Counted from the stretch's first letter, positions 49,510-58,959 are shown. The stretch is DNA of 64,000 nt from DATEMU01 sp964414585 (GCA_964414585.1 CAYPXR010000102.1:24818-88817), one strand, 5' to 3'. Notes: generated from the letters alone by a model not told the origin. A program made the numbers and translations.

Positions 49510-50265
49510 ATGAAGTTCACGAATGCAACGGTTCTGGCGTTCAGTTTGGTCCTTGTGGTTTCATCGGTAGCGCAGGCTACGTACACGCCTGCGCTCGGTC
49601 GTTGGCTACAACGCGACCCGGCGGGTTACGTGGACGGGGTCAACCTTTACCAGTACGTGCAGGGGCGGCCTACGAATTTGGTGGACCCGCTGGGTGAGGA
49701 CAGTAATCAGCCCTGTAACAAGCGAACCAAGGACCAAAAATGCCAGGCGGCAGCAAACTCGGCCTTACATAACTGTCTGAAAGCTTGGAGGGCTGGAGGT
49801 CCTGGTGCGCCGAGCCGCGATTCGTGCTTCGACACGTTTGATCAAAGTATGGATGCATGTCGACGAGGCCAGCCGGGCACTCATAACCAGAAGGTAATGC
49901 GCGGAACAGAATTCACGGATTGCATGGGAAGATGTTTGGACTCGCTCAATGCCGCCGAGATTTCAATTGGTGCTGGAATCGGTTCACAGGTTCCGATTCC
50001 CAAGAACATCGGTGGAATTCAGATTCTTCGAGGACCTGGGTGGGGAAAGTCAATCGATGTAGTTGGAGGCGGACTCGCCGACAGATTGCCTGGTGGACTT
50101 CGTGATTCGGTTGGATCTCGCGTGACGGGTGGACTTCAGAGAATTAGGGGGGCTGGCGGGGCAGCGGGAGCCCTACAAGGGGGAATCATTATTAGCGGAG
50201 GCGTTGCGCTGTCATTTGAAACCTATTGTGCTATTCGTTGCGGAATAAATAACAGGGCATATTAG
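49510..50265 (+). CDS. Miniature Rhs protein: signal peptide, RHS core box, variable tail
   Basis: A 251-residue protein; ATG 49,510 has GGAGG seven bases upstream (ATG 49,489 is also in frame). The signal peptide MKFTNATVLAFSLVLVVSSV is followed at once by the RHS-associated core box: YTPALGRWLQRDPAGYVDGV, NLYQYVQGRPTNLVDPLG. No YD repeats precede it. The tail is Cys-rich (NQPCNKRTKDQKCQAAANSA, CFDTFDQSMDACRRG) then Gly-rich and hydrophobic (GGAAGALQGGIIISGGVALS). Polymorphic toxins end this way, but no catalytic motif is recognised. The next gene, 13 bases on, may be its partner. Confidence 0.7.
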   Translation: MKFTNATVLAFSLVLVVSSVAQATYTPALGRWLQRDPAGYVDGVNLYQYVQGRPTNLVDPLGEDSNQPCNKRTKDQKCQAAANSALHNCLKAWRAGGPGAPSRDSCFDTFDQSMDACRRGQPGTHNQKVMRGTEFTDCMGRCLDSLNAAEISIGAGIGSQVPIPKNIGGIQILRGPGWGKSIDVVGGGLADRLPGGLRDSVGSRVTGGLQRIRGAGGAAGALQGGIIISGGVALSFETYCAIRCGINNRAY

Positions 50266-50278
50266 ATCGAGCATTCGG

Positions 50279-50758
50279 GTGACTTGGCGCCGAACTATTG
50301 TTTTCTCAGCTGTTGCAGGACTGATCCTCGGACTCGCCTTTTGGACAGGAGTAGGAGGTCGGGCATACTGGGTGTGCCTGTCGGCGGCCTTGGTCGCGAT
50401 TGGCTTCTGGCATACTCGCGCATTTTTCAGGCGGCGATCGTCACTTCGCAACATTTTGAGTCGCAATGATGTCGAACTCTCCGCCCAATTTGAGATTGTA
50501 AAGGAGAGGAATCCTGAATTAAGCACCACTGATATCGAATCCCTTTGGAACTCGATCGCACGATCCGCCGGAGTCCCAGCCAAAAAAATCGGAGCTCGGG
50601 ATCGGCTACTAGTCGAACTCGACGGAATCCTAATCGCTCCATACTTTGATCCCTTCGCCGGTGAATTCAAGAATAGGGAAGGACGCGCAACCTCGCCCCA
50701 GGTTGTCGACTTCGCTGATCTTATCGTTTACCTCAACAAGTACGAGTACGCGGATTGA
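50279..50758 (+). CDS. Membrane-anchored partner of the mini-Rhs protein
   Basis: A 159-residue protein with a GTG start at 50,279. Two N-terminal hydrophobic helices (TIVFSAVAGLILGLAFWTGV, AYWVCLSAALVAIGFW) are followed by a cytoplasmic-looking domain (LSTTDIESLWNSIARSAGVP, DRLLVELDGILIAPYFDPF). The position right after an Rhs-type tail is where immunity genes are found, so an immunity role is possible; no immunity family is recognised. Low-GC codon use resembles the mini-Rhs tail and not the host flank. Confidence 0.55.
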   Translation: MTWRRTIVFSAVAGLILGLAFWTGVGGRAYWVCLSAALVAIGFWHTRAFFRRRSSLRNILSRNDVELSAQFEIVKERNPELSTTDIESLWNSIARSAGVPAKKIGARDRLLVELDGILIAPYFDPFAGEFKNREGRATSPQVVDFADLIVYLNKYEYAD

Positions 50759-50844
50759 GTGAACTTCCGAATAGTGGTCGTCCGACGAAACCAGCAATTC
50801 TAAACGCAGCATCTCTCGCGCGAGCTACGGTATGCTCGGATCGA

Positions 50845-51013
50845 AACTGCCCTCAAACTGCCCTCAGAACGCATCACGAGTCGGTAGAAAACCGTGTAGG
50901 AACAGGACATCAGCGAGACGAGCGAACTCTTTGTCATCGCTCGACTTGAGTCGCAAAGTGAGCATGTAGCATAACTTGCAGATTCGAGCCTGAGAAAGTC
51001 CTCCCTCTCCGTT
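50845..51013 (+). repeat. Right end of element 2
   Basis: Homologous over its length to 47,860-48,029: tandem ACTGCCCTCAA units, CGCATCACGAG, AAACCGTGTAGGAACAGGAC, and finally CCCTCTCCGTTT. The T-arm part of the core (AGATTCGAGCC) has decayed. On the minus strand both ends encode the peptide DVLFLHGFLP(S/T)RDAF, so they derive from one ancestral frame. Confidence 0.75.
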
Positions 51014-51071
51014 TGAACAAGAAGAAACCCAAGCACCAAATTCGGCAACCAGACAATAAATCACGCCCCTC

Positions 51072-52037
51072 TCATGTTCGAGACGGCTTGCGATCCCAAC
51101 GATGCCGCCTCAATTCATTGAGGAGGCTCCGATCGAGCGGCCCCTGATCGCTCGTCGCGATATTTTCACGAACGTGCGCTTCGCTCCGCATTCCGACGAT
51201 CACCGTGCTCACGATCGGGTTTGAAAGGACGAACCGCAGCGCCGCTTGAGGAAGCGTCAGGCCAGGAGGCAACAAACCGCGAATAGCTTCGACACGGCGA
51301 ACCGTCTCGCGGAGATTCTCCGGACTGAAATAACCGGCCCGCCAGTCCTCGGCGGGAAAGGTCGTCGAAACGGTCAGGTTTCCTCCAAGACTCCCCTCGT
51401 CGAGCGGAACGCGGGCAATCACCCCCACGCCCTTCTCCTCGCAAAGCGGGAACAACTCGTCTTCCGGGGCCTGATCAAAAATGTTGTAGATCACCTGGAC
51501 GCAATCGACCATCCCGGTCTGGATCGCGCGAAGCCCGTTCCAGGGCTCCCATCGATTGAGGCTCAACCCGAACGCCCGCATTAACCGGCGCCGTTTCAAC
51601 TCGCTGACGGCGCGCTCAAAGATCGGACCGGTGACCCAGCCATCGTCCCAGCCGTGGTACTGAATCAGGTCGACCGAATCCACGCCCATCGCGTCCCGGG
51701 TCCGCTCCGCGTATTCGACGACGTGGTCCACGGGGTAGACGTCGTCAATGCGGTCCGACGGCGACGTGGGCCACTTCATATTTTTGGGTGGAATCTTTCC
51801 GGCGACAACGAGCCGCTTATTCTTATTGTTGGCGACGAGACCACCAAGGAGCGCGTCCGAGCGTCCCTTTCCATAGGCCCATGCCGAGTCGAAAAACGTG
51901 CATCCGAGATCACACGAGATCTGAAGCGATTGCCGCGATTCGTCGTCGTTCGAGCCCGTCCAGCTTCCCATGCCCCAGAGACCGGCGCCGATCTCACTGA
52001 CCGGAATATCTGAACGACCCAGGCGTCGCGTTTTCAT
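51072..52037 (-). CDS. Aldo/keto reductase
   Basis: A 321-residue TIM-barrel NADPH-dependent oxidoreductase from ATG 52,037. Typical parts: SEIGAGLWGMGSWTGSNDDE, LGCTFFDSAWAYGKGRSDAL (catalytic Asp and Tyr), SVDLIQYHGWDD, LRFVLSNPIVSTVIVGMRSE (cofactor-binding region). It reduces carbonyls; the substrate cannot be told. This is the first host gene right of the island. Confidence 0.88.
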   Translation of the reverse strand: MKTRRLGRSDIPVSEIGAGLWGMGSWTGSNDDESRQSLQISCDLGCTFFDSAWAYGKGRSDALLGGLVANNKNKRLVVAGKIPPKNMKWPTSPSDRIDDVYPVDHVVEYAERTRDAMGVDSVDLIQYHGWDDGWVTGPIFERAVSELKRRRLMRAFGLSLNRWEPWNGLRAIQTGMVDCVQVIYNIFDQAPEDELFPLCEEKGVGVIARVPLDEGSLGGNLTVSTTFPAEDWRAGYFSPENLRETVRRVEAIRGLLPPGLTLPQAALRFVLSNPIVSTVIVGMRSEAHVRENIATSDQGPLDRSLLNELRRHRWDRKPSRT

Positions 52038-52383
52038 GTGATCAGTCTCTTTGATGCAAAGCGCGATTCCGTCTCCGATCTCGTACGAGCGGCTTGACCT
52101 TACAGTTCGCTCCAAGTATCGAAAAATCCCGATGGCTGAGCAAGAAAGCCCGGTGAACCACGCATCGCCGGCGATTCGGATCGCCGCCGCGCTGTGGACG
52201 ACGATCGATCTGGACTACAGCCGAATCGGGCTGATCTAACAGAGTGATGCACCGCTTCCGGCGCTGACGCTACTGGAGCAAGTCGCAAGTCTCCTGCCGA
52301 AAAACAGGCCAAGAAGTTGTCTCGAAGAAGATTGGCGGCTAAATTGATGCTCTCGCTGAATTTGGTCCCAGATCGGACAAGAC
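52038..52383. other. Intergenic region without a clear feature
   Basis: These 346 bases lie between two divergent genes. A 62-codon frame at 52,051-52,239 has poor composition and no ribosome-binding site. No terminator or repeat stands out. It must hold both promoters. Confidence 0.5.
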
Positions 52384-52941
52384 GTGCATCGAAACGACTT
52401 ATTAACCATGCTCTCGCGATATCAGCCGGCGGACCCGCGCGACGAGGCGCAGCGGCGGAAGATCGAGGCCTTTGTCCGCGAGCATCCCCATTGCTTTGAG
52501 AGCACGTTTGAGCCGGGGCATCTCACCGGCTCCGCGTGGTTGGTCGATACGACCGGGCAGCGCGTCCTGCTCACCCACCATCGCAAGCTCGACAAGTGGA
52601 TTCAACTTGGCGGACACGCCGACGGGCACCCCGACCTGCTCGCCGTCGCCCTCCGCGAGGCGCGGGAAGAATCGGGCCTTCAGGACATTGTCCCGGTCAG
52701 CGAGGACATTTTCGACCTCGACGTGCATCGCTATCCCGCGACGGCGACCGAAGGCGAACACGAACATTTCGACGTTCGCTTCCTGCTCCAGGCCCGCGGC
52801 CACGATCAATTCGCGGTCAGTGACGAGTCGCACGATCTCGCGTGGTTTACCTACGAACAATTGATGGGGATGGACTTGGATGATGCCGTCCGGCGCATGG
52901 GGGAAAAGTGGCGACGGTGGCGACGGACTCCGCTAAAGTGA
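52384..52941 (+). CDS. NUDIX hydrolase
   Basis: A 185-residue protein from ATG 52,384. The Nudix box is GHADGHPDLLAVALREAREE then SGL, giving the metal-binding REAREE core. WIQLGGH precedes it and an acidic C-terminal stretch follows. This group hydrolyses nucleoside diphosphates linked to another moiety; the substrate is not predictable. Its 3' end overlaps the convergent NUDIX gene by 9 bases. Confidence 0.9.
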   Translation: MHRNDLLTMLSRYQPADPRDEAQRRKIEAFVREHPHCFESTFEPGHLTGSAWLVDTTGQRVLLTHHRKLDKWIQLGGHADGHPDLLAVALREAREESGLQDIVPVSEDIFDLDVHRYPATATEGEHEHFDVRFLLQARGHDQFAVSDESHDLAWFTYEQLMGMDLDDAVRRMGEKWRRWRRTPLK

Positions 52942-53580
52942 GGCCGCCGCGCCCTGACGATCCGGAATCTTGAGCAAATCATCGAGATGTTCCAGGCACC
53001 ATCGCGACCAGGATTCCAGCGATTCGCTTAACGCATGCAGTTCGGCAACGCTCAAGAATGAAAGCTGGGTGATGACTTGCTCGCGTCTGCGGACGTCGGG
53101 CGAATCCAATTCCCAGAGATGCACGACGCCCAAGTGCACCCGGCCGACCTCGGTGGAATCGTCATTCAGCAATGCGACAATCCGGTCCGTATGTTTCGTT
53201 TCGACCACGACCTCCTCGGCGACTTCGCGATCGACGGCCGCGCGGTACGTATCGCGAAAATCCCCGAACAGCGGCATCTCGTCCACGGGATTGATGTGCC
53301 CGCCGATGCCGATCGAGCGATTTCCCACGAGCCGCTTTTCTCCCGCCTTCGCGCCGCGCACGTAACTCAGGCATCGACCGCCGTGCGTCATTACGACGTA
53401 GGGGATGATTTGTTTGAAGTTCGGATCGATCTCCGCCTCCGGGCGCGGCAGGAAGCGAAGCGTACCGGGCGAAAAAAACCGCCGAAGATAGGAATCGGTC
53501 TGAAAATTCAGCCCCTGGAAACTCCCCACTTCGTGGAAGACGGACCGTTTGACGACCAGAACTTGTTCGACGTTCGCCAT
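52933..53580 (-). CDS. NUDIX-family predicted phosphoesterase
   Basis: A 215-residue protein from ATG 53,580, with GAGGTGAA just upstream. It resembles COG4112-type proteins: EQVLVVKRSVFHEVGSFQGL, IIPYVVMTHGGRCLSYVRGA, SIGIGGHINPVDEM, and a Nudix box running through AAVDREVAEEVVVE. The C-terminus is helical (HALSESLESWSRWCLEHLDD). Substrate unknown. Confidence 0.82.
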   Translation of the reverse strand: MANVEQVLVVKRSVFHEVGSFQGLNFQTDSYLRRFFSPGTLRFLPRPEAEIDPNFKQIIPYVVMTHGGRCLSYVRGAKAGEKRLVGNRSIGIGGHINPVDEMPLFGDFRDTYRAAVDREVAEEVVVETKHTDRIVALLNDDSTEVGRVHLGVVHLWELDSPDVRRREQVITQLSFLSVAELHALSESLESWSRWCLEHLDDLLKIPDRQGAAASL

Positions 53581-53714
53581 TTCACCTCGCGCTGGTGGCC
53601 CTTCACGAAGCGTACGGCGACGGCCCCGGTCGGTCAATCCGACCAACGACGAAACTCATGGGCGGTCCGTTCGAACCGACCCATGAGTTCGTCTACTCCC
53701 CAATCGGGATCGTT

Positions 53715-54764
53715 CTAGACTTTGATCACCACAATCCCGTATGGGCTCATCAGGCCGGTCGAGGGCCCTTTGATCACTTTCACCGTGCCGACGGAAAGGA
53801 AAGGCGGAACGCCGACGGTCTGGATGACATAGATTGCATTTCCGGAGAAATCAACCGCGTAGACGATCGGCGGCGTGACGTCGGTGTCGAAAAAGATGCC
53901 GCCGGTGTAACTGAATCCCGCGGGCTTCAGGAAGCCGAGCCACGCCGTGTTGCCCGTGGAGTTCGAGTGATACTCGGTCACGCCGGTACCGCCGGCGCCG
54001 AGGAGCACCGTCGCGCTGTTATAGGCGATCGACTGCGTATTGCCGCCGGGCGAGAAGGATTGAACCGGGAATTGATCGCCGGATTGCCCGGGGCCGAAGA
54101 GATTGACCGGCCCGCCGAAGGCGTTGGCCACGAAGAGGTTTCGGGCCTCGTCCAGCGCCAAGCCGACCGGCACAGTCAAGCCGGTGTTGGTGCCGGCGAT
54201 TCGATAATCGCTCGTGGAGGTGTTCTTGGTAAAGTGGAAAACGCCCGCCACGCCGCCGCAGCCGCCCAGCGTCGGGCAGTTGGACACGAAGACGCCGTCG
54301 TCAATGCCGATGGCCAGCCCTTCCGGCGAGCCCATGTCGGCATCCGTCAATGTCGTGACCGGTGCCACGTCGCCGCCGGCGCCGGCTCCAAATACGGTCA
54401 CGTTGCATCCGCTGCGGTTCGCCACGTAAATCTGTCGAAGCGTGTCCCGGGCGATGCCCAACGGACCTTTGATCCCCGTTTTCGCGCCCGAGATGGTCCG
54501 CTTCGGAGCCGCGTCGCCGTCGGCATCGAGCGAATAGACCGTGACGGAATTTCCGCCGTAGTTGGTCACATAAATGCCGGCGTAGTCGGCGGAGGTGCCG
54601 GTGGGAACTTGATCCTGATTCTGATCGCCCGAGGAGTCCGAAGTCGAATTATCTCCGGGCATGTTGGTCGTCAGGTCCGCGGGGCATTGCATGCCCATCA
54701 TCACCGGCAACGCGATCGTCACCATCGCCGACACCAGAATATTTCGCATAAGTCTCGTTGACAT
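53715..54764 (-). CDS. Exported beta-propeller-like hypothetical protein
   Basis: A 349-residue protein from ATG 54,764 with GGAG about 9 bases upstream. The signal is MRNILVSAMVTIALPVMMGM with QC next, possibly a lipobox (GMQC). A disordered Ser/Asp/Gln linker (STSDSSGDQNQDQ) leads to YVTN/NHL-like repeats: AGIYVTNYGGNSVTVYSLDA, RQIYVANRSGCNVTVFGAGA, ARNLFVANAFGGPVNLFGPG. Probably a surface-attached propeller; function unknown. Confidence 0.75.
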   Translation of the reverse strand: MSTRLMRNILVSAMVTIALPVMMGMQCPADLTTNMPGDNSTSDSSGDQNQDQVPTGTSADYAGIYVTNYGGNSVTVYSLDADGDAAPKRTISGAKTGIKGPLGIARDTLRQIYVANRSGCNVTVFGAGAGGDVAPVTTLTDADMGSPEGLAIGIDDGVFVSNCPTLGGCGGVAGVFHFTKNTSTSDYRIAGTNTGLTVPVGLALDEARNLFVANAFGGPVNLFGPGQSGDQFPVQSFSPGGNTQSIAYNSATVLLGAGGTGVTEYHSNSTGNTAWLGFLKPAGFSYTGGIFFDTDVTPPIVYAVDFSGNAIYVIQTVGVPPFLSVGTVKVIKGPSTGLMSPYGIVVIKV

Positions 54765-54932
54765 CCGACGTTCTCCTTTTGAATCCCGCACGCGAGGCAG
54801 GCGGCCGATCCAAAACTCCGTAACCCAATCAGCGTCCGCGACGCCGTCTCCAACCCTAGCAGGGCGTCAGGGCCGGTCTGACAAGATTTCTGACCGATGG
54901 GGTGTTTTTTTCAGAGAGGCGGATGGCAGGGT

Positions 54933-55535
54933 ATGATGGAGGGTGTGATCGGCCAAACCACCACGCATGTGTCGCTGCTGGCTCGCCTGTCCGATGGGAC
55001 CGATCGGGGAGCCTGGGCCGAATTTCACGATCGATATGCCGACCTGATCCGGGGGTTCGCCAGCCGTCAGGGCGTACAGCCGGCGGACTGCGATGACGTG
55101 CTTCAGGAGGCTCTTGTCGCGCTGACGAAGGCCTTGCCCAGCTTCAATTATGATCCCGCCAAGGGGAAATTCCGGTCCTATCTCAAGACGGTTGTTCTGC
55201 ACGTGATTTATCGAAAATCGTGTCAGAACAAGGGCGCCATCGCACTAGAGAATTTGGAGGAATTGACCGCCGCCGGCGCCGCCGACGAGACCGTGGAGGC
55301 CCAATGGGAAGCCGAGTGGCGGCAGTACCACCTGCGGCTGGCCATGAAAACGATCTCCGCGGAGTTCAACAAGACCGACTTCCAGGCCTTCGAACGCTAC
55401 GGCCTGGCCGGCGAGCCCGCGCCGGACACCGCGGACGCACTCAGCATGAGCGTGGACCAGGTGTATCAGGCAAAATCACGAATCCTCCGCCGGCTGGGCG
55501 AAGTGATCGATCAACAGATCCAGGATGAAGGCTGA
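54933..55535 (+). CDS. ECF-like RNA polymerase sigma factor
   Basis: About 200 residues; ATG 54,933 or 54,936. Region 2: GAWAEFHDRYADLIRGFASR, DCDDVLQEALVALTKAL, FRSYLKTVVLHVIYRKS. Region 4: SMSVDQVYQAKSRILRRLGE. This matches the planctomycete sigma factors that pair with serine/threonine kinases. The kinase gene starts 14 bases after the stop, so the two form an operon and the kinase may control the sigma factor. Confidence 0.87.
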   Translation: MMEGVIGQTTTHVSLLARLSDGTDRGAWAEFHDRYADLIRGFASRQGVQPADCDDVLQEALVALTKALPSFNYDPAKGKFRSYLKTVVLHVIYRKSCQNKGAIALENLEELTAAGAADETVEAQWEAEWRQYHLRLAMKTISAEFNKTDFQAFERYGLAGEPAPDTADALSMSVDQVYQAKSRILRRLGEVIDQQIQDEG

Positions 55536-55549
55536 GGCGAACGACCGCC

Positions 55550-58192
55550 ATGTCGTCAACAAGCGTGGGCTGGTATCAGGACCCGGATTCCCTCGTCGGC
55601 GAGCTTCGGCGCGGGGGATTTGGCCCCGCGGAAATTCCGCGTATCGCCGGATTCGACGATATTCGCGAGATTCGCCGCGGCGGGCAGGGCATCGTCTACT
55701 CGGCAATCCAGCGCTCCACGAAACGTCGCGTGGCCGTGAAAGTCCTGCTCGAAGGCGCTTTCGCCTCGGTCTCGGGGCGACGGCGTTTTGAACGGGAGAT
55801 CGACCTCGTCGCCGGTTTGCGCCATCCGAACATCGTCAGCGTTCACGACAGCGGCGTCACCGGCGACGGGCGTTTGTACTTCGTCATGGAGTACATTGAC
55901 GGCGTCCCGCTCGATCAATACATCGCGAACAGACAGTCGTCGTTATCCACGAAGGACCGCACCACCGGTTTGCTGATTCTGTTCGCCAAGGTCTGCGACG
56001 CCGTGAACTATGCACATCAACGCGGCGTCATTCATCGCGACCTCAAGCCCGGCAATATCCTGGTGGACTCTGCCGGCGAACCGCACGTCTGCGACTTCGG
56101 TCTGGCCAAAACGACGACCGACTCCGCGTTGAACGATTCTCGAATACAGTCGATGAGCGTCACGGGCCAGTTTCTCGGTTCGCTGCCCTGGGCCAGTCCG
56201 GAGCAACTGGAGGGCAGCCACACGCGCGTCGATGTCCGGACGGACGTCTATTCGCTCGGCGTCATCCTTTACCAGATGCTGTGCGGCAGACTTCCCTTTG
56301 AAACGAGCGGCGGCATTCGTCAGTTGTTCGAGAACATTGCAAAGTCGCAGCCGCCCCGCCCGAGCGCCATCGCGAAGAACCTCGACGATGAAATCGACAC
56401 GATCGTCATGAAGTGCCTCGACAAAGACGCCTTGCGCAGATACCAGAGCACGGCGGAGCTGGTCGGCGACATCCGTCACTATCTGGCGGGCGAGCCGATC
56501 CAGGCCAAGCGCGACAGCGCGTGGTACACGCTTCGAAAGACCCTTCGCCGCTACCAGCTCGCCGCCGGCCTCACCCTGGTCGTCCTGGTCGCCCTGACCA
56601 TCGCGCTGACGGTCTCTGTCTACTCGTGGCGACAAGCCCGGCACGAGTCGGCACAACGCGAAGCGATCGGCGACTTTCTCAAAAAGATGCTGACCTCCGT
56701 CGATCCGGGCAACGACGGCGCAAACGTTCGATTTCTCGACGTGATCAACAAAGCGGCCAGGGAGATCGGACCGACCGTCAAAGATCAGCCGCTCGTCGAA
56801 GCCGGCATTCGAGGAATACTGGGATCGACCTATTTCGCGCTGGGGATGTACGAGCAGGCCGAGAACCAGTTACAGAAGTCGCATGAGTTTTGCGCCATGA
56901 CGCTGGGACCCACCAACCGAAACACCCTCGAAGTCCTGGCCGAACTGCCCACCATCGCGGCCGCGCGGGGTCGAATGGAGGAGGCCGAGCAGCAGGGTCG
57001 CGCCGCGCTGGAAACCATCCAGAGCGCCCTTGGTACGGACGATTCCCTCACCTTGCGAATGATGGAAAAGCTCGGCGATATCCTCAATCAACGCGGCAAG
57101 CGGGACGAGGCGGAGAAGGTATTGCGATCGACGCTGGACATCCAGCGGCGGAAACTCGGCCCCGATCACCGCGAAACACTCGGAACGATGAACACCCTGG
57201 CCGTCCTCCTGAAGCAACTGGGCCGAATCAAGGAGGCGGAAGACCTTTATCGGCACGTGGTCACGGAAGGAATTCGGCGCGACGGCCTGAAGGACCCGGG
57301 CGTCCTGACGGCGATGAACAACCTCGCGCTCGCGCTGCAGTCACAGGGCAAGCTCGACGAATCCGAGTCCATGCAACGGCAGACGCTGGACACCCGGCTG
57401 GAGGTGCTGGGCGAGGAACACCCCGATACGCTGGTCAACATGTCCAATCTGGCAACGTTGCTCATCGAACGACGGAAGCTCGATGAGGCCCAGACGCTCT
57501 TGAAGCGCGTCGTGGAGGTCGAATCAAGAACGCTCGGCCCGGAGAACCCCACGACGCTGACGGCGCTGAATAACATGGCCAAAGTCGTCCAGGACCTGGG
57601 GCGAATCGACGAAGCCGAAACGCTCTTCCGCAGGACGTATGAAGCCCGTCGCAAATCGTTTGGACCCGATCATGCCACCACGCTGATAGCCCAGGCGAAC
57701 CTGGCGGCACTGGTCTGCGCGAGAGGGCGAACCGCGGAGGGCGTGGACATTCTGAAGACGGTGCTCGCGGCGCGTCAGCGGACCCTCGGCGAAAATCACG
57801 TCGATACCATGGTCACCAGGAACAACCTGGGAATGGCCCTGCAAAAACAAGGAAAACTCGACGAGGCCGCGACCTACTACGAAGCAGCCTGCCGATCCGC
57901 CGTCGCGGCGCTTTCGCCGGACAATTATGTGGCGGGGCTCTTCCAAGGAAACTACGGACGCTGCCTTATGGCCCTGGGCCGATGGCCGGAAGCGGAAAAG
58001 GAACTCGAATCGTCCTGTAAGTGTCTCGAGGCCGTGTTCGGCGCGGCCGATCCGCGGACGCAACAAAACATCCGAAGTCTCATTGAAGTCTTCCAACAGA
58101 CCGGCCAACCTGACAACGCCGCGCATTGGGGCGCCAAGTTGCCGACGACCCAACCGGAACCGTCCTCACCCGCCACGCACCCGCACGATTAA
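55550..58192 (+). CDS. Membrane serine/threonine kinase with TPR sensor
   Basis: An 880-residue protein. The kinase domain (about 40-305) has the Gly loop RRGGQGIVYSA, the Lys of RVAVKVLLEG, catalytic HRDLKPGNIL (about 162-171) and DFGLAK (about 181-186). One transmembrane helix (AAGLTLVVLVALTIALTVSV, about 342-361) separates it from a C-terminal half made of about ten 42-residue TPR-type units (LGPDHRETLGTMNTLAVLLK and similar). A cytoplasmic kinase with an exported TPR sensor. Its stop shares the TTAA palindrome with the convergent rluA-type gene. Confidence 0.92.
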   Translation: MSSTSVGWYQDPDSLVGELRRGGFGPAEIPRIAGFDDIREIRRGGQGIVYSAIQRSTKRRVAVKVLLEGAFASVSGRRRFEREIDLVAGLRHPNIVSVHDSGVTGDGRLYFVMEYIDGVPLDQYIANRQSSLSTKDRTTGLLILFAKVCDAVNYAHQRGVIHRDLKPGNILVDSAGEPHVCDFGLAKTTTDSALNDSRIQSMSVTGQFLGSLPWASPEQLEGSHTRVDVRTDVYSLGVILYQMLCGRLPFETSGGIRQLFENIAKSQPPRPSAIAKNLDDEIDTIVMKCLDKDALRRYQSTAELVGDIRHYLAGEPIQAKRDSAWYTLRKTLRRYQLAAGLTLVVLVALTIALTVSVYSWRQARHESAQREAIGDFLKKMLTSVDPGNDGANVRFLDVINKAAREIGPTVKDQPLVEAGIRGILGSTYFALGMYEQAENQLQKSHEFCAMTLGPTNRNTLEVLAELPTIAAARGRMEEAEQQGRAALETIQSALGTDDSLTLRMMEKLGDILNQRGKRDEAEKVLRSTLDIQRRKLGPDHRETLGTMNTLAVLLKQLGRIKEAEDLYRHVVTEGIRRDGLKDPGVLTAMNNLALALQSQGKLDESESMQRQTLDTRLEVLGEEHPDTLVNMSNLATLLIERRKLDEAQTLLKRVVEVESRTLGPENPTTLTALNNMAKVVQDLGRIDEAETLFRRTYEARRKSFGPDHATTLIAQANLAALVCARGRTAEGVDILKTVLAARQRTLGENHVDTMVTRNNLGMALQKQGKLDEAATYYEAACRSAVAALSPDNYVAGLFQGNYGRCLMALGRWPEAEKELESSCKCLEAVFGAADPRTQQNIRSLIEVFQQTGQPDNAAHWGAKLPTTQPEPSSPATHPHD

Positions 58193-58959
58193 TTTTCCGG
58201 CGCTGTCAATCCGAAACGCTTGAGCGTCGTCGAAAGGTCTGCCGGCCATTCCGAATGAACGGTCTTGCGTTGACCGTCGACAGGATGGAGAAACGAAAGG
58301 CCGGCCGCATGCAGACAAAGCCGCGGAACCTTTGGCATGGGCTTCTTTCCATTGTACGTAACATCACCAAGCACGGGGCAGCCGATCGATTCCATGTGTA
58401 TCCGGATTTGGTGCAGTCGTCCCGTTTTGGGCCGAGCCTCGATCAGGGACACGTCGCTTGCCTTCTGCAGAACACGATAGGCCGTGATCGCCGATTGGCC
58501 GTCGCGGGACAAGACCGCCCTCTTACGGACGCCGACCACTTCGGCAATGGGCTTTTGAATCACGCCCTGCGCCGGCGAGGGCGATCCCGCCACGATGGCC
58601 CAATAGACTTTCTTCACGAGTCGGCGCTTGAACTGATCGAGCAAATGATCAAATGCGCTCTTGCGCAATGCGACGAGAAGAAGTCCGGAGGTATCTCGAT
58701 CCAGTCGGTGCAGTAAGCCCCAATCGCGGGACGCTCCGAGATTTTGAAGAGTGGGGCCGAATTCGGCGAAAAGACCGTTGAGCAGGCTGTCGGCCTCATG
58801 TCCTTTGCCCGGCTGCGAAACGACGCCCGCGGGCTTCTCGACGACGATCACCTCGTCATCGGCATAGCGAACCTCGTAGGGGACTCTTGAATTGGGTCGA
58901 ACGGATAAATGAACCAATGCAATCTCGCTCAACAAAGCGCGGCCCGTCGAATCCTTCAA
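58189..58959 (-). CDS. RluA-family pseudouridine synthase
   Basis: A 256-residue protein. The catalytic box is LLHRLDRDTSGLLL (Asp in HRLDRDTS). Other signatures are DDEVIVVEKPAGVVSQPGKG, ITAYRVLQ and RPKTGRLHQIRIHM. It converts uridine to pseudouridine in rRNA or tRNA; an S4 domain is missing, so the exact target is open. It overlaps the upstream 81-residue gene by 4 bases (ATGA). Confidence 0.9.
   Translation of the reverse strand: MKDSTGRALLSEIALVHLSVRPNSRVPYEVRYADDEVIVVEKPAGVVSQPGKGHEADSLLNGLFAEFGPTLQNLGASRDWGLLHRLDRDTSGLLLVALRKSAFDHLLDQFKRRLVKKVYWAIVAGSPSPAQGVIQKPIAEVVGVRKRAVLSRDGQSAITAYRVLQKASDVSLIEARPKTGRLHQIRIHMESIGCPVLGDVTYNGKKPMPKVPRLCLHAAGLSFLHPVDGQRKTVHSEWPADLSTTLKRFGLTAPEN

Larger units (their letters stand above)
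48030..51013. mobile_element. Element 2: 3-kb satellite in tandem with element 1
   Basis: It is bounded on the left by the 48,009 core and on the right by a 170-base end homologous to that of element 1, closing with CCCTCTCCGTTT. The left end is a relic of an integrase 3' end; no intact recombinase or transfer gene is inside. The cargo is a frameshifted transglutaminase-like gene and a mini-Rhs/partner pair. The matching ends suggest element 1's integrase could move it in trans. Confidence 0.6.

Noticed and set aside
52051..52239. 62-codon frame right of the aldo/keto reductase gene
   Set aside because: Poor start, no ribosome-binding site, and no recognisable protein features.
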